Shown: positions 46,060-56,841 of the stretch, piece by piece
Position numbering within the stretch: position 1 is the stretch's first letter
Layout: the number at the start of each line of letters is the position of its first letter
NCBI GenBank assembly: GCA_033439765.1
Contig: JAULSN010000006.1
Span: 1,736,001 to 1,800,000, forward strand
DNA: 64,000 nt
Direction of reading: 5' to 3'
Origin: Lasiosphaeria ovina
Lineage: Eukaryota; Ascomycota; Sordariomycetes; Sordariales; Lasiosphaeriaceae
Translations under genes and position numbers: made by a program
The notes under the pieces: model-generated
What the model was told of the DNA's origin: nothing
Database searches by the model: none
The model's input: only the letters and a program-made list of their open reading frames with translations

Positions 46060-47343
46060 TTTGTGGTTGAGATGCGCAAAAGAGTCGGGATTGGGGGATG
46101 AGTCAGAAATTCCGGTGACAGGCGAGCCGAGTGCGTGGGACGAGGTGACACGCTTCGCTTCTCCAAAACCGGCCGGACCTGATTCAAATGTCTGTTCTGG
46201 TCTGTCTAGTAGCGGGTTGCTTCTGAGAGCTTGCTTTGGGTGATGAGAGCTGTCAGATCAAGCGAGCAGAGACAGGACCCCGTCTTATACCAGACCTTGG
46301 ATGCCAGAACCCATCGCACCCCTTTTTTGGCATCATGGACTGGATCCATGTCGCCATGTGGGGCGTGTCACCAACATGCAAAGGCAAGTCAAACTCGAAC
46401 ATGTTGGTTGCGGCGCTGGAGTCTCTGCGGGACCCCCGCGCCGCCGCCCTGTACGGCTCAGGTTTTCGTGAGATAATATACGCCGCCTCACCCAAGCATT
46501 TTCTTGCCCTCAGGTCTATTTATAGCCAGCTTTGCCGCCTCACCCAAGCATTTTCTTGCCCTCAGGTCTATTTATAGCCAGCTTTGCCGCCTCACCCAAA
46601 CATTTTCTTGCCCTCAGGTCTTTTTATAGCCAGCTTTGCCGCCTCCACTCCTGTGCCGCCTCCCTCTCCCTCCTCTACCTTCTCCAAACAGTTTTTTCCC
46701 GGACTCCATATGTGCAGTCCATGGACATGTTTCGTGTTATATTTAGTGTCGCATGTTAGTGCATGTGCCTTTCCCCCACTCTTCACTATCAAGACCCCCC
46801 GATATCACCCTTATACGCGAGCCACTCGCCACGCCGTCATGGCTGATACGGGTTCAGTGGCGGTTGGCCATCAGAAAGATATCAGCGGCCACTTCCTCCG
46901 CCGCACCTGCCCCCGGGGGGATGCGCCTGGCCCAGGGCCGCTCCCTGAGCCATCGTCCCGGGTTTGACTATTAGTTGCCTCTCTCCAAGACGGGTGGAGT
47001 CCCTTGTTTGATCTCCCGGCTGGGCCTCACGCTCTTCATCTCAGAACACATGAGCCTGGGTGGTGGTGGCTAGTGGATTGTTGCGAGCCAACATGTCAGG
47101 CACAGGAGGCAAGCATCCTGGTCGGCTTCAGGGCACAATGGGCCCCATGTATTAAATCAAACTGCGCGTCCTCCGATCATGGCCAGTCTCGTCTTCCACA
47201 TCGTCAACTCACCTGCTTCTCCCTCCCCCTTCCCATCACACGTGCTCTCTCCAAAACCAGTGCATATTGGCGGAAGACCATCATCGCCTCGTACGGGTCC
47301 CTGAGATCATACAGACAAGCACCACCACCAAAAGAGATACGCC
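46060..47343. other. Shared upstream region of two divergent genes
   Basis: Contains the 3 x 52-bp repeat (46484-46639) and pyrimidine-rich stretches (46650-46700, 47215-47235). A minus-strand ORF of 49 codons (ATG 46401; contains GDTPHMATWIQSMMPKKG) is open but has no clear support as a gene. Confidence 0.4.
46484..46639 (-). repeat. Three tandem 52-bp units, each with a TATA box
   Basis: Unit starts lie at 46484, 46536 and 46588; the unit runs from CGCCTCACCC to AGCCAGCTTTGC. Units 1 and 2 are identical; unit 3 has two changes (CCAAACATT, TCTTTTTATAG). On the minus strand units 1 and 2 read GGCTATAAATAGACC, a canonical TATA box, pointing toward the gene at 46059. Confidence 0.85.
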
Positions 47344-49215
47344 ATGTGAGTATTATCATGGGGTTTTCGGTCGCGGTCACTCATCATGCTCGTCGCCAAG
47401 CTGTACTAACCGTCTTTTTCACGCGCAAAGGGCATCCGCGAATGGCAACGTCGTCCAGGAGTCGCCTCGGCTCTACGGGCCAGGTGCTGAGAGTGCGAAG
47501 CTAAAGAGCGAACTCCCCAACCTCCCCTTGACCAGCGCGATTCTGGCATCGAAGGCATCAAATAACCTTTACTATATCTGCAACACGGTCAGCCACGCCC
47601 TCTACGACCTCTATGAACATATCGCAACCGATCTCGGCAAGCAGGGCGGGAAGGCCGCGGTACCCGCTGATATTTACAAAGAGCCCCGGATGCAGGCGGC
47701 CATGCTAGACGCAAATGATTTTGTTCGCACGGCACGGTATCACCTCAATCTTCCAATCCACCTGGTACAGGAACACATTGCTGCCAAGATCAAAATATAT
47801 GACGACAGGGTCAAGGTCATGAACGTGGTTACTGCGCATTGCAACGAAATTCGCACTCAACTCACAAATATGAGCACGATGTGGCCACAAGCAGCAGCCG
47901 AGGAGGATGCAAAGGTCATACACGATCTGGTAAGTCTCACAGACCCAATACTGCAGACCTTGGACACGGCCATCGTCCGTCTCGACGAGGTCCTCAATGG
48001 AAACTGGTTTCCCAAAGAGCCTGAAAAAACAATCCATACCGACCTTGGGTCAGCCATGATAAAGGTGAAGGCGCTCCAGAGATTCAAGGGACACATTGCC
48101 GCTAAGAGGGGCAAGAAAAGAGATGCGCCAACCTGGCAGAAGTGCCGGGATGAATGGAATCAGCTATGGCCGGACGTTGAGAGGGATTTGCTCAAGGACA
48201 AGTTGCCGACCTGGGAACAGATTCTCGACATGGCCAAAGCCGAGGTAGAACAGTACAGGAAAATCCAGTTTGCCAATACTGAAGAGACAAGAGTCGTTCT
48301 CACGGAGATTGCGACGGAATACCTCACCCATTTGAGTCCCACGATGATCGCCAGCAGGGGAGCCCAAGCCACCATAACCGCGGACCGGCTAGCCGTCGAG
48401 GACCACCAAAACGTATCCGCCATCGGCTGCATGGAGCTGGCTTGCCGCATCGTTGCTCAAGGCTGCAAGTCACTAGGTATGTCACAGAACACCCATCCCC
48501 CATCCTTCGCACCCCCCCTGGCATGGCCCCCGCCTCCACCGGGTTGGAAGAGCAAGCAGACCTAACTAACCACTGCGTCTCTTGGGACCGTGTACCTTAT
48601 ATAGACGATTTCACGAAGATGATAGATGACAAGGCCTTCAAGCATCCTAACAGGGCCACGCCAAAGGACGAGCCATTTTACACGTCGGTCGTTTTCGTTT
48701 GTCAGAATGACCGCAATAACGGAGGCCCCATGGTGGTCACAACCTCGCTGGAGTACTCCAACTACATCCCGTCGCTCGATGCGGCCAACAAGGCTCTGCG
48801 AAACCGCATTCGTGTCGTCAAGAAGCCTGTAAGCGACAGCGACGTGGTCGGGCCGACAAACACTGCCGAGGGATATTATAAAGAAGTCGAAAGACTACTC
48901 GGTAATAAGTCTGGTCCGGACGCCCTAGCCGCGCGACAACAAAGTATCAGGAAATTCCGCACCGACCATTCCAAAGGGTATTGGAGCCATGCCAAGGAGC
49001 ATGCCATGGCGCTCTGGGGCACCAACCTTGTGCACATGGGCCGGTGCCCTCGCTGCACGTACACGGCAGACTACGACATGCACGCAAAGTGCGTATCCGA
49101 GGAGCAAGCCGCACAAAGGTCGAGGGGTGGAAACTGGGTGAAGTTCAACCTGGGCCACACCTGTGCCGAAACCATGGCTGTCGGGTACTGCAAAAATACC
49201 CACGTCAGCGCCTAG
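47344..49215 (+). CDS. Hypothetical protein, about 552 aa, start codon split by an intron
   Basis: Deduced coding exons: 47344-47345 (AT), 47431-48476, 48605-49215. Intron 1 (47346-47430) has donor GTGAGT, branch ACTAAC and acceptor AAAG; joining makes ATG and a clean start MASANGNVVQESPRLYGPGA. Intron 2 (48477-48604) has donor GTATGT, branch CTAAC and acceptor TATAG, and joins GCKSL to DDFTKMIDDK in frame. The first 350 residues are largely helical (LPIHLVQEHIAAKIKIYDDR; WQKCRDEWNQLWPDVERDL). The last exon holds FYTSVVFVCQ, GGPMVVTTSLEYSNYI and a Cys/His-rich end: GRCPRCTYTADYDMHAKC and HTCAETMAVGYCKNTH, probably a metal-binding module. Family not recognised. A decayed paralogue lies at 50302-51105. 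Intronic and exonic signals are strong, so I believe the gene is real. Confidence 0.75.
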
Positions 49216-50301
49216 ACCATGGGAAAAACATTCAAGGACAAAAGAGATGTAACACAGAACAAAACGAAAAGGGGGGTTGGCTTGGGCGAAAGGAGGACGA
49301 ATAACCAATTGTATTCCATCAGACGCCCCCGAGCTCTTTCCAACACCCCCCCCCCCCCCTTTTCCCCCGGCTGGGTCTATCAATGGCAGGTTCAAAGAAA
49401 TGGCCGCAGGTCTGTGTCAAAGTTGTCATGCGGTGGTGTGGCTGGGTGCCCACGCCACAAGAATTTCCGTGGATACCGTCTGGTCGAAAGCGAAGAAAAA
49501 GAAGAGGCAGGCTCCTAACCCAATGCTGTGTAGATTTAACGCTGGGCGTTAAGAAGTCATTGAAGCTCGCTTTAGCATTCTCATCTTGACCTTGATATTT
49601 TTCCTTTTTCTCCGTTATCATCTTTCACAAATGCTATCATCGAGACTCGGCAATCTAAAAAAGAAAGGAGAAAAAGAAGCTAGATAGTAGAGGGGGGGAA
49701 AGGAAGAACTAGCTAGAAAACAAAAGGAATATCAATATCACCCTTCAGCTGGGCTTGAAGAGATTGTTGCAGAGATTTGTTATCTTAGGTACATTATCAG
49801 GCATGCGGTGATCAAGTGGAAGATACTAATTTTGTACTGTGGTATTGACTCTATCCCTCAGCATGCGCCACGCACCAAGACATCAGCCACTAGTATGAGC
49901 CACACTGTTCCTGTGACGACTTTTAGAACTACCAATTTGGAAACCTGGAGTCACGGGAGCCTACACTTGATTCTGGGTGCCCTGGCTGCGTTAGCGACGT
50001 CGGCTACGTTGGCAATGTCTAACTGCCCTAGGTAGTTCCGACTGCCCTAGTCAGTCAGCCAAGCCCCTGGTGGCTTGTGCGTGCCTTAGAACTAGCTTAG
50101 CCACCTATACTCAATACAATGCTCCCGCGACAGAATGACGGGCGCCAGGTATAGCACCATGAACTCTTACCCTGACAACACTGATTCTAGGGAAAGGAGT
50201 GCCTCCGTATATTTGCTGATTTAGAAACTGAAGAGGAGAGAGAGGGAGAGAAAGACAGCCGCGGGGGGAGAACGTGCGAACTCCCGAGAGTGTCGCAGGT
50301 G
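49216..50301. other. Intergenic region between gene and paralogous relic
   Basis: No gene seen. It contains a run of 14 C (49346-49359) and purine-rich stretches (49650-49730, 50230-50270). Probably 3' UTR of the gene at 47344 followed by spacer. Confidence 0.4.
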
Positions 50302-51105
50302 GGCACCATGGAGCTGGCCTGCCGCATCATAGCACAAAAGTGCAAAAGTCTAGGTTAGTCTGTATTTCCTGGCACTGACCAGTGGCACCGGTCGTTTTTG
50401 ATCTATATCCCTGCTCTTGATCCCCTGACCGTGGCGCCGACTGAGCAAGTGAGATCTGACCCGGGGTAATAGAAGAATTCATGACGAGTCTGGACGGGAT
50501 GCCCTTCATATTCCCACCTCCTTCCAACCGACGCCGGAAAGTGTCTGCAAAAAATCAGCCATTTTATACAAGCACCCTCTTTGTCTGCCAGGGCAAGGTC
50601 GGTGAGGAGGGAGGGCCCATGGTCGTGACTGCGTCGCGGGAGTACAACAGCTACTTTAGCCTGATCGAATCAAATATCGCGGACTGGCGCAACCGCGGTC
50701 GACCAGGAAAGGGACCAGCCGGTCTCGGTAATGCCGATCGCCCTAGCTTAAAGGCCCGAGAGGCATACGGCTTGGTGGAAGAGAGGGTTTGCAAGTTGAC
50801 TTCAGGGAAGGAGGCAGCTGCCAAGTTACGAAGAGAAAGTATCCGAGATTTCCGAGCGGCTCATCGCGGGTTATTGTGGAACACTCGAAAGAGGTCGGCA
50901 TAGCTCTCGACAGCAACCATCTCGACTTTATGGGCCGGTGTCGGCGCTGCATGTGCCTGGCTGTGTACGAAATGCACCCCCCCGATGTCAAGACCTGGAG
51001 GCCGAGGCCCTGAAGTCAGGCCTTGACGACTGGATAAGATGCAACCTGGGCTAGACCTGCGCAGAGACCTATGCGGATGGCTATTGCAAGTTCGCCCACG
51101 CCTAG
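50302..51105 (+). pseudogene. Decayed partial paralogue of the 47344 gene
   Basis: It opens with GTMELACRIIAQKCKSL, matching GCMELACRIVAQGCKSL just before intron 2 of the intact gene, and has a GTTAGT donor at the same place (50354). The exon-3 equivalent follows: FYTSTLFVCQ, GGPMVVTASREYNSYF, RRESIRDFRAAH, then a frameshift near 50880, FMGRCRRCMCLAVYEMH, a second frameshift at a C-run (50977-50984), WIRCNLG, an in-frame TAG (51052-51054) and TCAETYADGYCKFAHA. The 5' 330 codons are absent. So it is a partial tandem duplication that decayed by frameshifts and one stop. The Cys/His pattern is kept, which supports a structural role for those residues. Confidence 0.75.
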
Positions 51106-51561
51106 CGGGAGTAAGACGTCGAGGCAGAACAAGGGTGCTGAGACGAAGAAAGTGCACTGCGCTAGAGTGCCGCACCCTGCCCCCGTCATCTTCCCCTTCC
51201 CACTGGCTTAGGGCAGCAGGACAGAAGCATGGCTTATAATCCATGCCACACAACGGCTTTTGACAGCCTCCATTCTAGGTCTAGCATTGACAGGTTCAAT
51301 CGTTAGACCACGCACCACAGAGGTCGGCGTCGATGAGAAGAGCGGGGTTATGGACTCGGCAGTTTTCAGTGAGTTCTGGAATCTCGAGAGGCGTCGTGGT
51401 AACAAGGGGCAGGTTCTACCCGGAGGCTTTCTGGCCTTGTATTTAGCGCTGGCGATAAAAAAACGATGATATCGCGTTCTGACATGTTCACGTCTTAGCA
51501 CTTTCTGGTCTCCATTTTGCGCTACTTAAGATGCTGGGCACTGGACAAGAAAAGAGGAATA
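51106..51561. other. Intergenic region, no gene seen
   Basis: Spacer between the paralogous relic and the minus-strand ORF at 51562. No conserved features seen. Confidence 0.4.
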
Positions 51562-51852
51562 TTAAGAACTACCCCTGGTAGGGTTATGGATTCCTCTCTT
51601 CTCATCTTTGCTTCCAGATGTTAATTTCTGTAGTTTGATATAAATCTGAATTCGAGGCTCGATCATCGGGCGGAGCTGCTTGGCTTCCATAGTTTCCGAT
51701 GCTCCAAAGCGCCAATCCATGGTACCCAAAGAGACCTCTATCGAGGTGTTTTCGGTATCCTCGGAGCAGGTGTCGGCATATACCGATGCCGCCAGGATGA
51801 AGGCGAGGAGCCACAGTCTCCGAAGAAAGAGTATCATCATGAAGTACTCCAT
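51562..51852 (-). CDS. Candidate small secreted protein (96 aa)
   Basis: ATG 51852 to TAA 51562. The N-terminus MEYFMMILFLRRLWLLAFIL followed by AASVYA-DTCSE has a hydrophobic core and an Ala-x-Ala cleavage site, a typical signal peptide with cleavage after residue 26. The mature part is about 70 aa, starting DTCSEDTENTSIEVSLG, with one Cys. An in-frame ATG upstream (51894) would bury the signal peptide, so the later ATG is preferred. Unrecognised; it could also be the first exon of a longer spliced gene. Small secreted proteins are common near transposon-rich regions in plant-associated fungi, but a role here is speculation. Confidence 0.4.
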   Translation of the reverse strand: MEYFMMILFLRRLWLLAFILAASVYADTCSEDTENTSIEVSLGTMDWRFGASETMEAKQLRPMIEPRIQIYIKLQKLTSGSKDEKRGIHNPTRGSS

Positions 51853-52189
51853 GGCAAGACTGTGTAGACAACGGACACTTCGTTGGTGCAACATGGCTCC
51901 TGTTTCACAGCTCTCTATTTGAAGTGGACAACGCGTGACATAAAGCAAATCTGATTTGAATAAATCAATCAAATCGTCGAGTGACCCAAATCAAACGGAC
52001 CGTTGAATTTGGCAAATCGGAGGTCGGATTTTCAGGGCCAAAACGGTAAGGATCTGGACAACTCCGAAGACCCTTGCCCTCCAAGAAATGACCCTGGTCA
52101 TCAAATGCCAGCTCTTTCGTTCGTACCGCGCCAAAGGAAAATGTGTTCTGTTCCTGTATGCTGTTAGTCGCAGGCTCAACGATGGCCTC
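51853..52189. other. Spacer, no gene seen
   Basis: Upstream region of the small ORF and the probable 5' end of the hAT element. I could not define a hAT terminal repeat. Confidence 0.35.
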
Positions 52190-52907
52190 CTCGAGCGCGC
52201 GATCCACGCCAATTGATCTTACCGATGCCGAGTCGCAAGCGAGCGATGCAACCACCACGCAATCGATCGGAAACAGCGCCTTTTCTAGGCTCCGCCGTGC
52301 TCGTAGTATTGTCGACCAGCTTAGCGATATCGGGAATATTGAAGTCGATGGCCTATCGCGCGAGGCCAGCCGCCTACCGAAGATCACGCACCGTGGCAAG
52401 TAATACGTCCCTAAGAATTGGCTACACCGCTCGCGCGTACGTACCTCTTAGATATCTAAACACGGCGTTTTCCTGGCGCGGATCGACGGCGACAAACACG
52501 CGGATTCGTGGTGGGCCTGCGCTCTTTATAACAGGCTCTAATTATTCGGCGGCGGCGACCTCTTCTTCCAAAGCGTACCTCAACGATAAACATAAGGTCT
52601 TCGAGAGCGATGGCGACGGCGAGGCGCCGCTTATTAAAAGGCGGAGGACCGTTCTAGACCTTCAGGTGGTTGCGGCGGAGCGGCTCGCGATTCCTATTTC
52701 AATAGCGGATCAGATCAGAGAGGCAGTACTCAATTAGATTCTTACGGCTAACGTACCTTTCTTAGCTATAGAAAACGCGACTTTTCGGTCGCTTTTGAAG
52801 CTGCTCAATCCAGATATAGTGGCTCAGTTAGTGCCAGAGTCAGGCAAGACGATTCGGCGATGGCTTGAGGCACGGTATCTAGCAGAATTCGAGCGGTTAG
52901 GGCGCGA
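52190..52907 (+). mobile_element. hAT-type DNA transposon, N-terminal transposase fragment
   Basis: Early part in one frame: STPIDLTDAESQASDATTTQ and LRRARSIVDQLSDIGN. Later part in another frame: AYLNDKHKVFESDGDGE, KRRRTVLDLQVVAAERL, then (after a TAG at 52735) ILTANVPFLAIENATFRSLL and KLLNPDIVAQLVPESGKTIR-RWLEARY. This stretch, a DKHKV-type end of a BED-like module, then 'ANxPFxxxExxxFRxLLKLLNP' and 'GKTIRRWLxxxY', is characteristic of fungal hAT transposases. The frame switch near 52400 may be an intron or a frameshift. It is cut at 52908 by an LTR fragment; the catalytic domain and the dimerisation domain are missing. Confidence 0.7.
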
Positions 52908-52985
52908 TGTAAGGAAAGGACACCCCAAACACCAGCCGCGCGCACAGGGTGCGCGCTCACCACCTGTTACCAATAACCCTAGCCA
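52908..52985 (+). repeat. Truncated chromovirus LTR, 5' end
   Basis: TGTAAGGAAAGGACACCCC start with GTGCGCGCTCACCACCTGT, like the LTR at 1900. It interrupts the hAT frame and stops near 52985, where copia LTR sequence begins. Confidence 0.6.
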
Positions 52986-53400
52986 TATGGCAGAGTCCCT
53001 TATAGTCTACGAGGTAGACTGCTGAGCAGAGTCCTCACAGTCTAAGTGGCAGGCCTGTAGCAAAGTTCTACAGACCTGTAGCAGTCAGCTCGCTTCCCTC
53101 AGTGCCTTACGCAGAAGCACTATTATACTGGACTATAGGGCACAGTTCCCTATAGTCTGACTGGACCGTAGGACATAGTTTCCTACGACCTACCCTGCAC
53201 TTGGTCTAGGGCACAGTTTCCTACGACCTACCCTGCACTGGCAGACCTGCCTTGTACCTGGCTATCCTGCTACCTACTTGGCCGACCTACCCTGCACTTG
53301 ATTCCGGCATACGCTATACGCCTTGCTTCCGCTACGCCTACTGCCCTACGCACCCTATATAAGTGCTGAGTTCAGGCCTATATAGGCACGCAGTTTAATA
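52986..53400 (+). repeat. Variant copia LTR, 3' part with internal duplications
   Basis: It follows the copia LTR from CAGAGTCCCTTATAGTCTAC to its end (GCACGCAGTTTAATA) but contains extra tandem copies of the ACCTACCCTGCACTTGG segment (53190-53300) not present in the other LTRs. The 5' half is missing. Confidence 0.65.
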
Positions 53401-53926
53401 GTTACTTATCGTAAGGGGTTTTAATTACTAAATAAAGCTAGCTATCTCTCCGTTATTATTAGCTAGTTCTTCTAGTACTGGGGCGTCTACGTCCCGGACT
53501 TCCGTATCTTTAAGCTAGATGGATCCGGCTTTATTACTATCGTCCGACTCGTTATTACTTAATAAGTTAGGGTTCTCTCCTTCTAGCCGGACGTCTAGAA
53601 AGACCGTATCCTCTTTAGATATAGCTAGGTTATCGTATATATAAGAGTACTCTATTTAGTTAATATTAAAGGGTCCTAGAAATAGAAAGTAAGTAACGTA
53701 TTATAAACTACTTAATTATATAAGTTAATATTTATATCGTATAGTAGTACTAAGGGTCTAGTAGATTAGTAATAATAAAGAATAAATAAAAGGTAAGCTC
53801 TTATTATAACGTAATTATATAACGAGTGGCCTAGCATAACGAGTAGCCTACTCTATTATTATAATTAAACTATTATATAATATACTAATATTATAAAAGA
53901 AATAATTAATAAAAATTACTTAGAAC
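53401..53926 (-). mobile_element. Family 'Y' gag 5' part and partial LTR
   Basis: 53401-53698 matches 41422-41653 plus the end of 32752-34511 without the 34512 insertion, so it gives the empty-site sequence for that element (AGTTCTTCTAGTACT). At 53699 a Y LTR starts (TATTATAAACTAC) but is strongly mutated and lost before 53926. Confidence 0.6.
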
Positions 53927-54675
53927 TGTTAAAGTATGGCTAGTTACTAGGGTTGTAGGTCCTGAAGTGCAGGGCACTACAGTAGCTATGTTGGAGTTGT
54001 GAGTGTTGTGGCTGTTGTGTGGTGCTGAGGGCGCTATACCTAGATTGTTTACTTTGCCCCACAGCACCCTCTCGAAACCCCTATACGTCTTGGCACACGT
54101 AAGACAAGCCCACTAGAAGACTATAGAATACAGAGCTGTCTACGAAGCCTGTGGGCCTCTAGAACCTTCTAGAGAGCCCACCTTAGGTCTATATAGACCT
54201 GTCCTTTCTCTTAGATAGATTTCCTTAAGCAAGCAAGCCTCTTGTTGTGAGTATAAAAGAAAGCAACAAGTAAGCACTGCACTCACCACTCTTTATACTA
54301 TACTTCTTCTATAATACAACTCCTCTCTGTCTTCTTCAGCACCCACAGTTGGTCCCGAAGACCCTGACTGTAGGGCAGAGTCCCCTACAGCCTACGAGGT
54401 AGACTGCTGAGCAGAGTCCTCACAGTCTGAGTGGCAGGCCTGTAGCAGAGTTCTACAGACCTGTAGTCAGTCAGCCTGCTTCCCTCAGTGCCTTGCAGAA
54501 GCACTGTTGTATCGGACCGTAGGGCACAGCTCCCTACAGTCTACCCTGCACTTGATCGACCTACCCTGCACTTGGTTCCCGATATACGCTACACGCCTTG
54601 CTTCCGCTGCGCCTGCTGCCCTGCGCACCCTGTATAGGTGCTGAGTTCAGGCCTATACAGGAACGTAGTTCAACA
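53927..54675 (+). repeat. Solo copia LTR with perfect target duplication
   Basis: 749 bp, TGTTAAAG to TTCAACA, flanked on both sides by AGAAC (53922-53926, 54676-54680). The perfect duplication shows insertion followed by LTR-LTR recombination. It is one of the best preserved copies of this LTR here. Confidence 0.92.
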
Positions 54676-55171
54676 AGAACCTTATTCCTCATCTATTTCC
54701 GTATCCTCTCGGCATATACGGGAGTTATATCCTATTTTACCGTAATTACTATAATACTATGAACCTGCTACGTTACTCCTTATACGACTACTCCCTAACT
54801 GCTTTTCTTCTATAAGCTAGGCCTATATATCCCTCTCGACTAAAATATTACTTATATCCTATACGCTTAGTAGTCTTCCTACCCGGATATGACTTTTTTT
54901 AGTCCGCTGGCGTTTACTTAAGGTTATATTTATATCCTTAAGCTCTCGTACGCGAGCCTTTATTAATACTACTTTATATATAACCTTTATCGTACCCTTT
55001 ATAATTTAGTTAAGGGCCTTAAGAATTAGGGTTAGAGAGCTACCCTAATACTTAATAATACGATTCTTAACGTATATTATTTATAAAGAAGCCTCAGTAG
55101 TATTTTATAATATCTTAAGAACCTAACTATCGTACGAGCCGTCGGGGGGGCTAGTAGGTATTAGCGTCCGA
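54676..55171. other. Unassigned RIP-mutated repeat sequence
   Basis: AT-rich with many TA steps. A G-run (GTCGGGGGGG, 55141-55150) resembles the polypurine tract of the chromovirus but no LTR end lies beside it. No readable domain. Confidence 0.3.
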
Positions 55172-56841
55172 TATAAGGAAAGAGCACCCTAAGCATATAC
55201 GTATACCTTTATATACGCCTACTACCTATTACTAACTAGCCTAACTACTACTAGTTAGTATAATCACTACTATTATAAAGAACGGAGCCTCTAAGTATAT
55301 ATATAAGTAGTAGCCCTCGCCTACCTTCCTTTATAAAGGCTAGGTTAAAGTCTTATACTAATACTACTTATTACTCACCCTTCTTCTTACCTATATTATA
55401 ACTACCTTAATTAGGCGTACCTGCCCTCTCTTATAATTCTTTAACCTCCTTACCACCGGTAACGATCGAGCTAGTTACTATAGTAGGCAATACTCGTAGA
55501 AAGGGAAGAGCCACTCCTTAGGCTAGTTTAACTTAATAAGCGACCCTCGAGGATTTAAACGACCCCGTATAGGATTCTCTTACGCCCTCTACTAGTATAG
55601 ACCCCTAGTAGTTCTAAGCCTAAATAGTATAGGCGATAACTAACTTTTCTACCGGCTTAGGTAATCTTAGAACTACTCTAGCTAACTTAGGACCTTAAGG
55701 AGGCATATCCCGGCTAAAAGACGACTGCCCCCCTACCTACGCGGTTAATAAGCTAAGGGTTAACGCCTTATCCTAAGATAATGAAGACTAGCTATAAGCT
55801 ATAGAATAAGGAAACGCTATACGCTAAGACCGACCTTAATAGCTCTAAGTCTAATAAGCTAATACTTAAATAGAGCCGGAAACGTAGTAATAATAGCGGG
55901 CTTACTAGAAGCAGCTCTACGACGGGAACTTCGAACGAATTATATAGTAGGAATATAAGGACTACGTTACTTCGGACTACCTTAATAGTAAAACCGGAGA
56001 AGTCTAAGTATATAAAGACTAGCTAGTTTATACCTAACGCGGGAGATTATCCTAGGAGTTCTATAGAGAATAGGCCGCCCTAGTTAGACGACTCCTTAAT
56101 ATAGATACCGAAAGCCCCTTTATAGTACGGGACTACTAGATTAAACTAGACCGCTTTTATTATAGCTAATACGCCGAGGCTATCTCTAATATTACTTTAA
56201 TAAAGGACTATACTAAATAGTACAAACGTATTTAGTTAACCCGGTCCTACCTATAGAACGGTAACGATAAAGAAACTTACCAGAAGCGGATAAGCTCCCT
56301 TACTAGCCTCGACGAAGCCCGGAAATTACTATATACTACGGAGGAAGCTTACTCCGGGCCCCGCTACGATAAAGCCCGGATTTAACAAAGGGAACTCCGG
56401 GATTAGCTAATAAAGGATACGCCTCCCGCCCTAATATAACTAGCTACCGGGTCTAACGCGTAGGCCCTCCTCCGTACTAGAGAGCCTATTATATACTATA
56501 ACTACGGTAAGCTAGGATACGTATAACGCTAATATACCCTCCTACGTACTACGGCCCTATTAGGCTCGGATACTAGGATCTAGAATATCGGTACGGAGAA
56601 TAGTAGTAACCCCGGTAACCTATACCCGGAACCCTCCGACTTAGAAGACGACTCGGAAAACGAGGGACGGTAGGCGACGACCCCGATCGACCTACCTAAG
56701 CTATTATAAGGGTGAAGCTAGGGCCTATATTTACGATACTCGGTAGTACTTACTCGTACTAAAGGGGTAGAAAAGTAGTACCCCTAACCGTTACCCTTAA
56801 CGCCGACTCGGGAGCGTAAGTTAACTATATAGACTACTGAT
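55172..56841 (+). mobile_element. Old chromovirus copy, 5' LTR and gag
   Basis: The LTR spans 55172-55435 (264 bp; TATAAGG to CTTATA; shorter than the 416 bp of the young copy). The leader ATTCTTTAACCTCC and gag follow, matching 58068-59450 along the whole length but with heavy C-to-T change. The knuckle region at about 56490 reads YYNYGKLGYV (Cys to Tyr). The gag end at 56650 has GGAAAAC where the young copy has the slippery GGGAAAC. The protease start is reached at 56820 (TVNADSGA-like). It is interrupted by the solo LTR at 56842; the element resumes at 57598-57651 and again at 63698. Confidence 0.78.
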
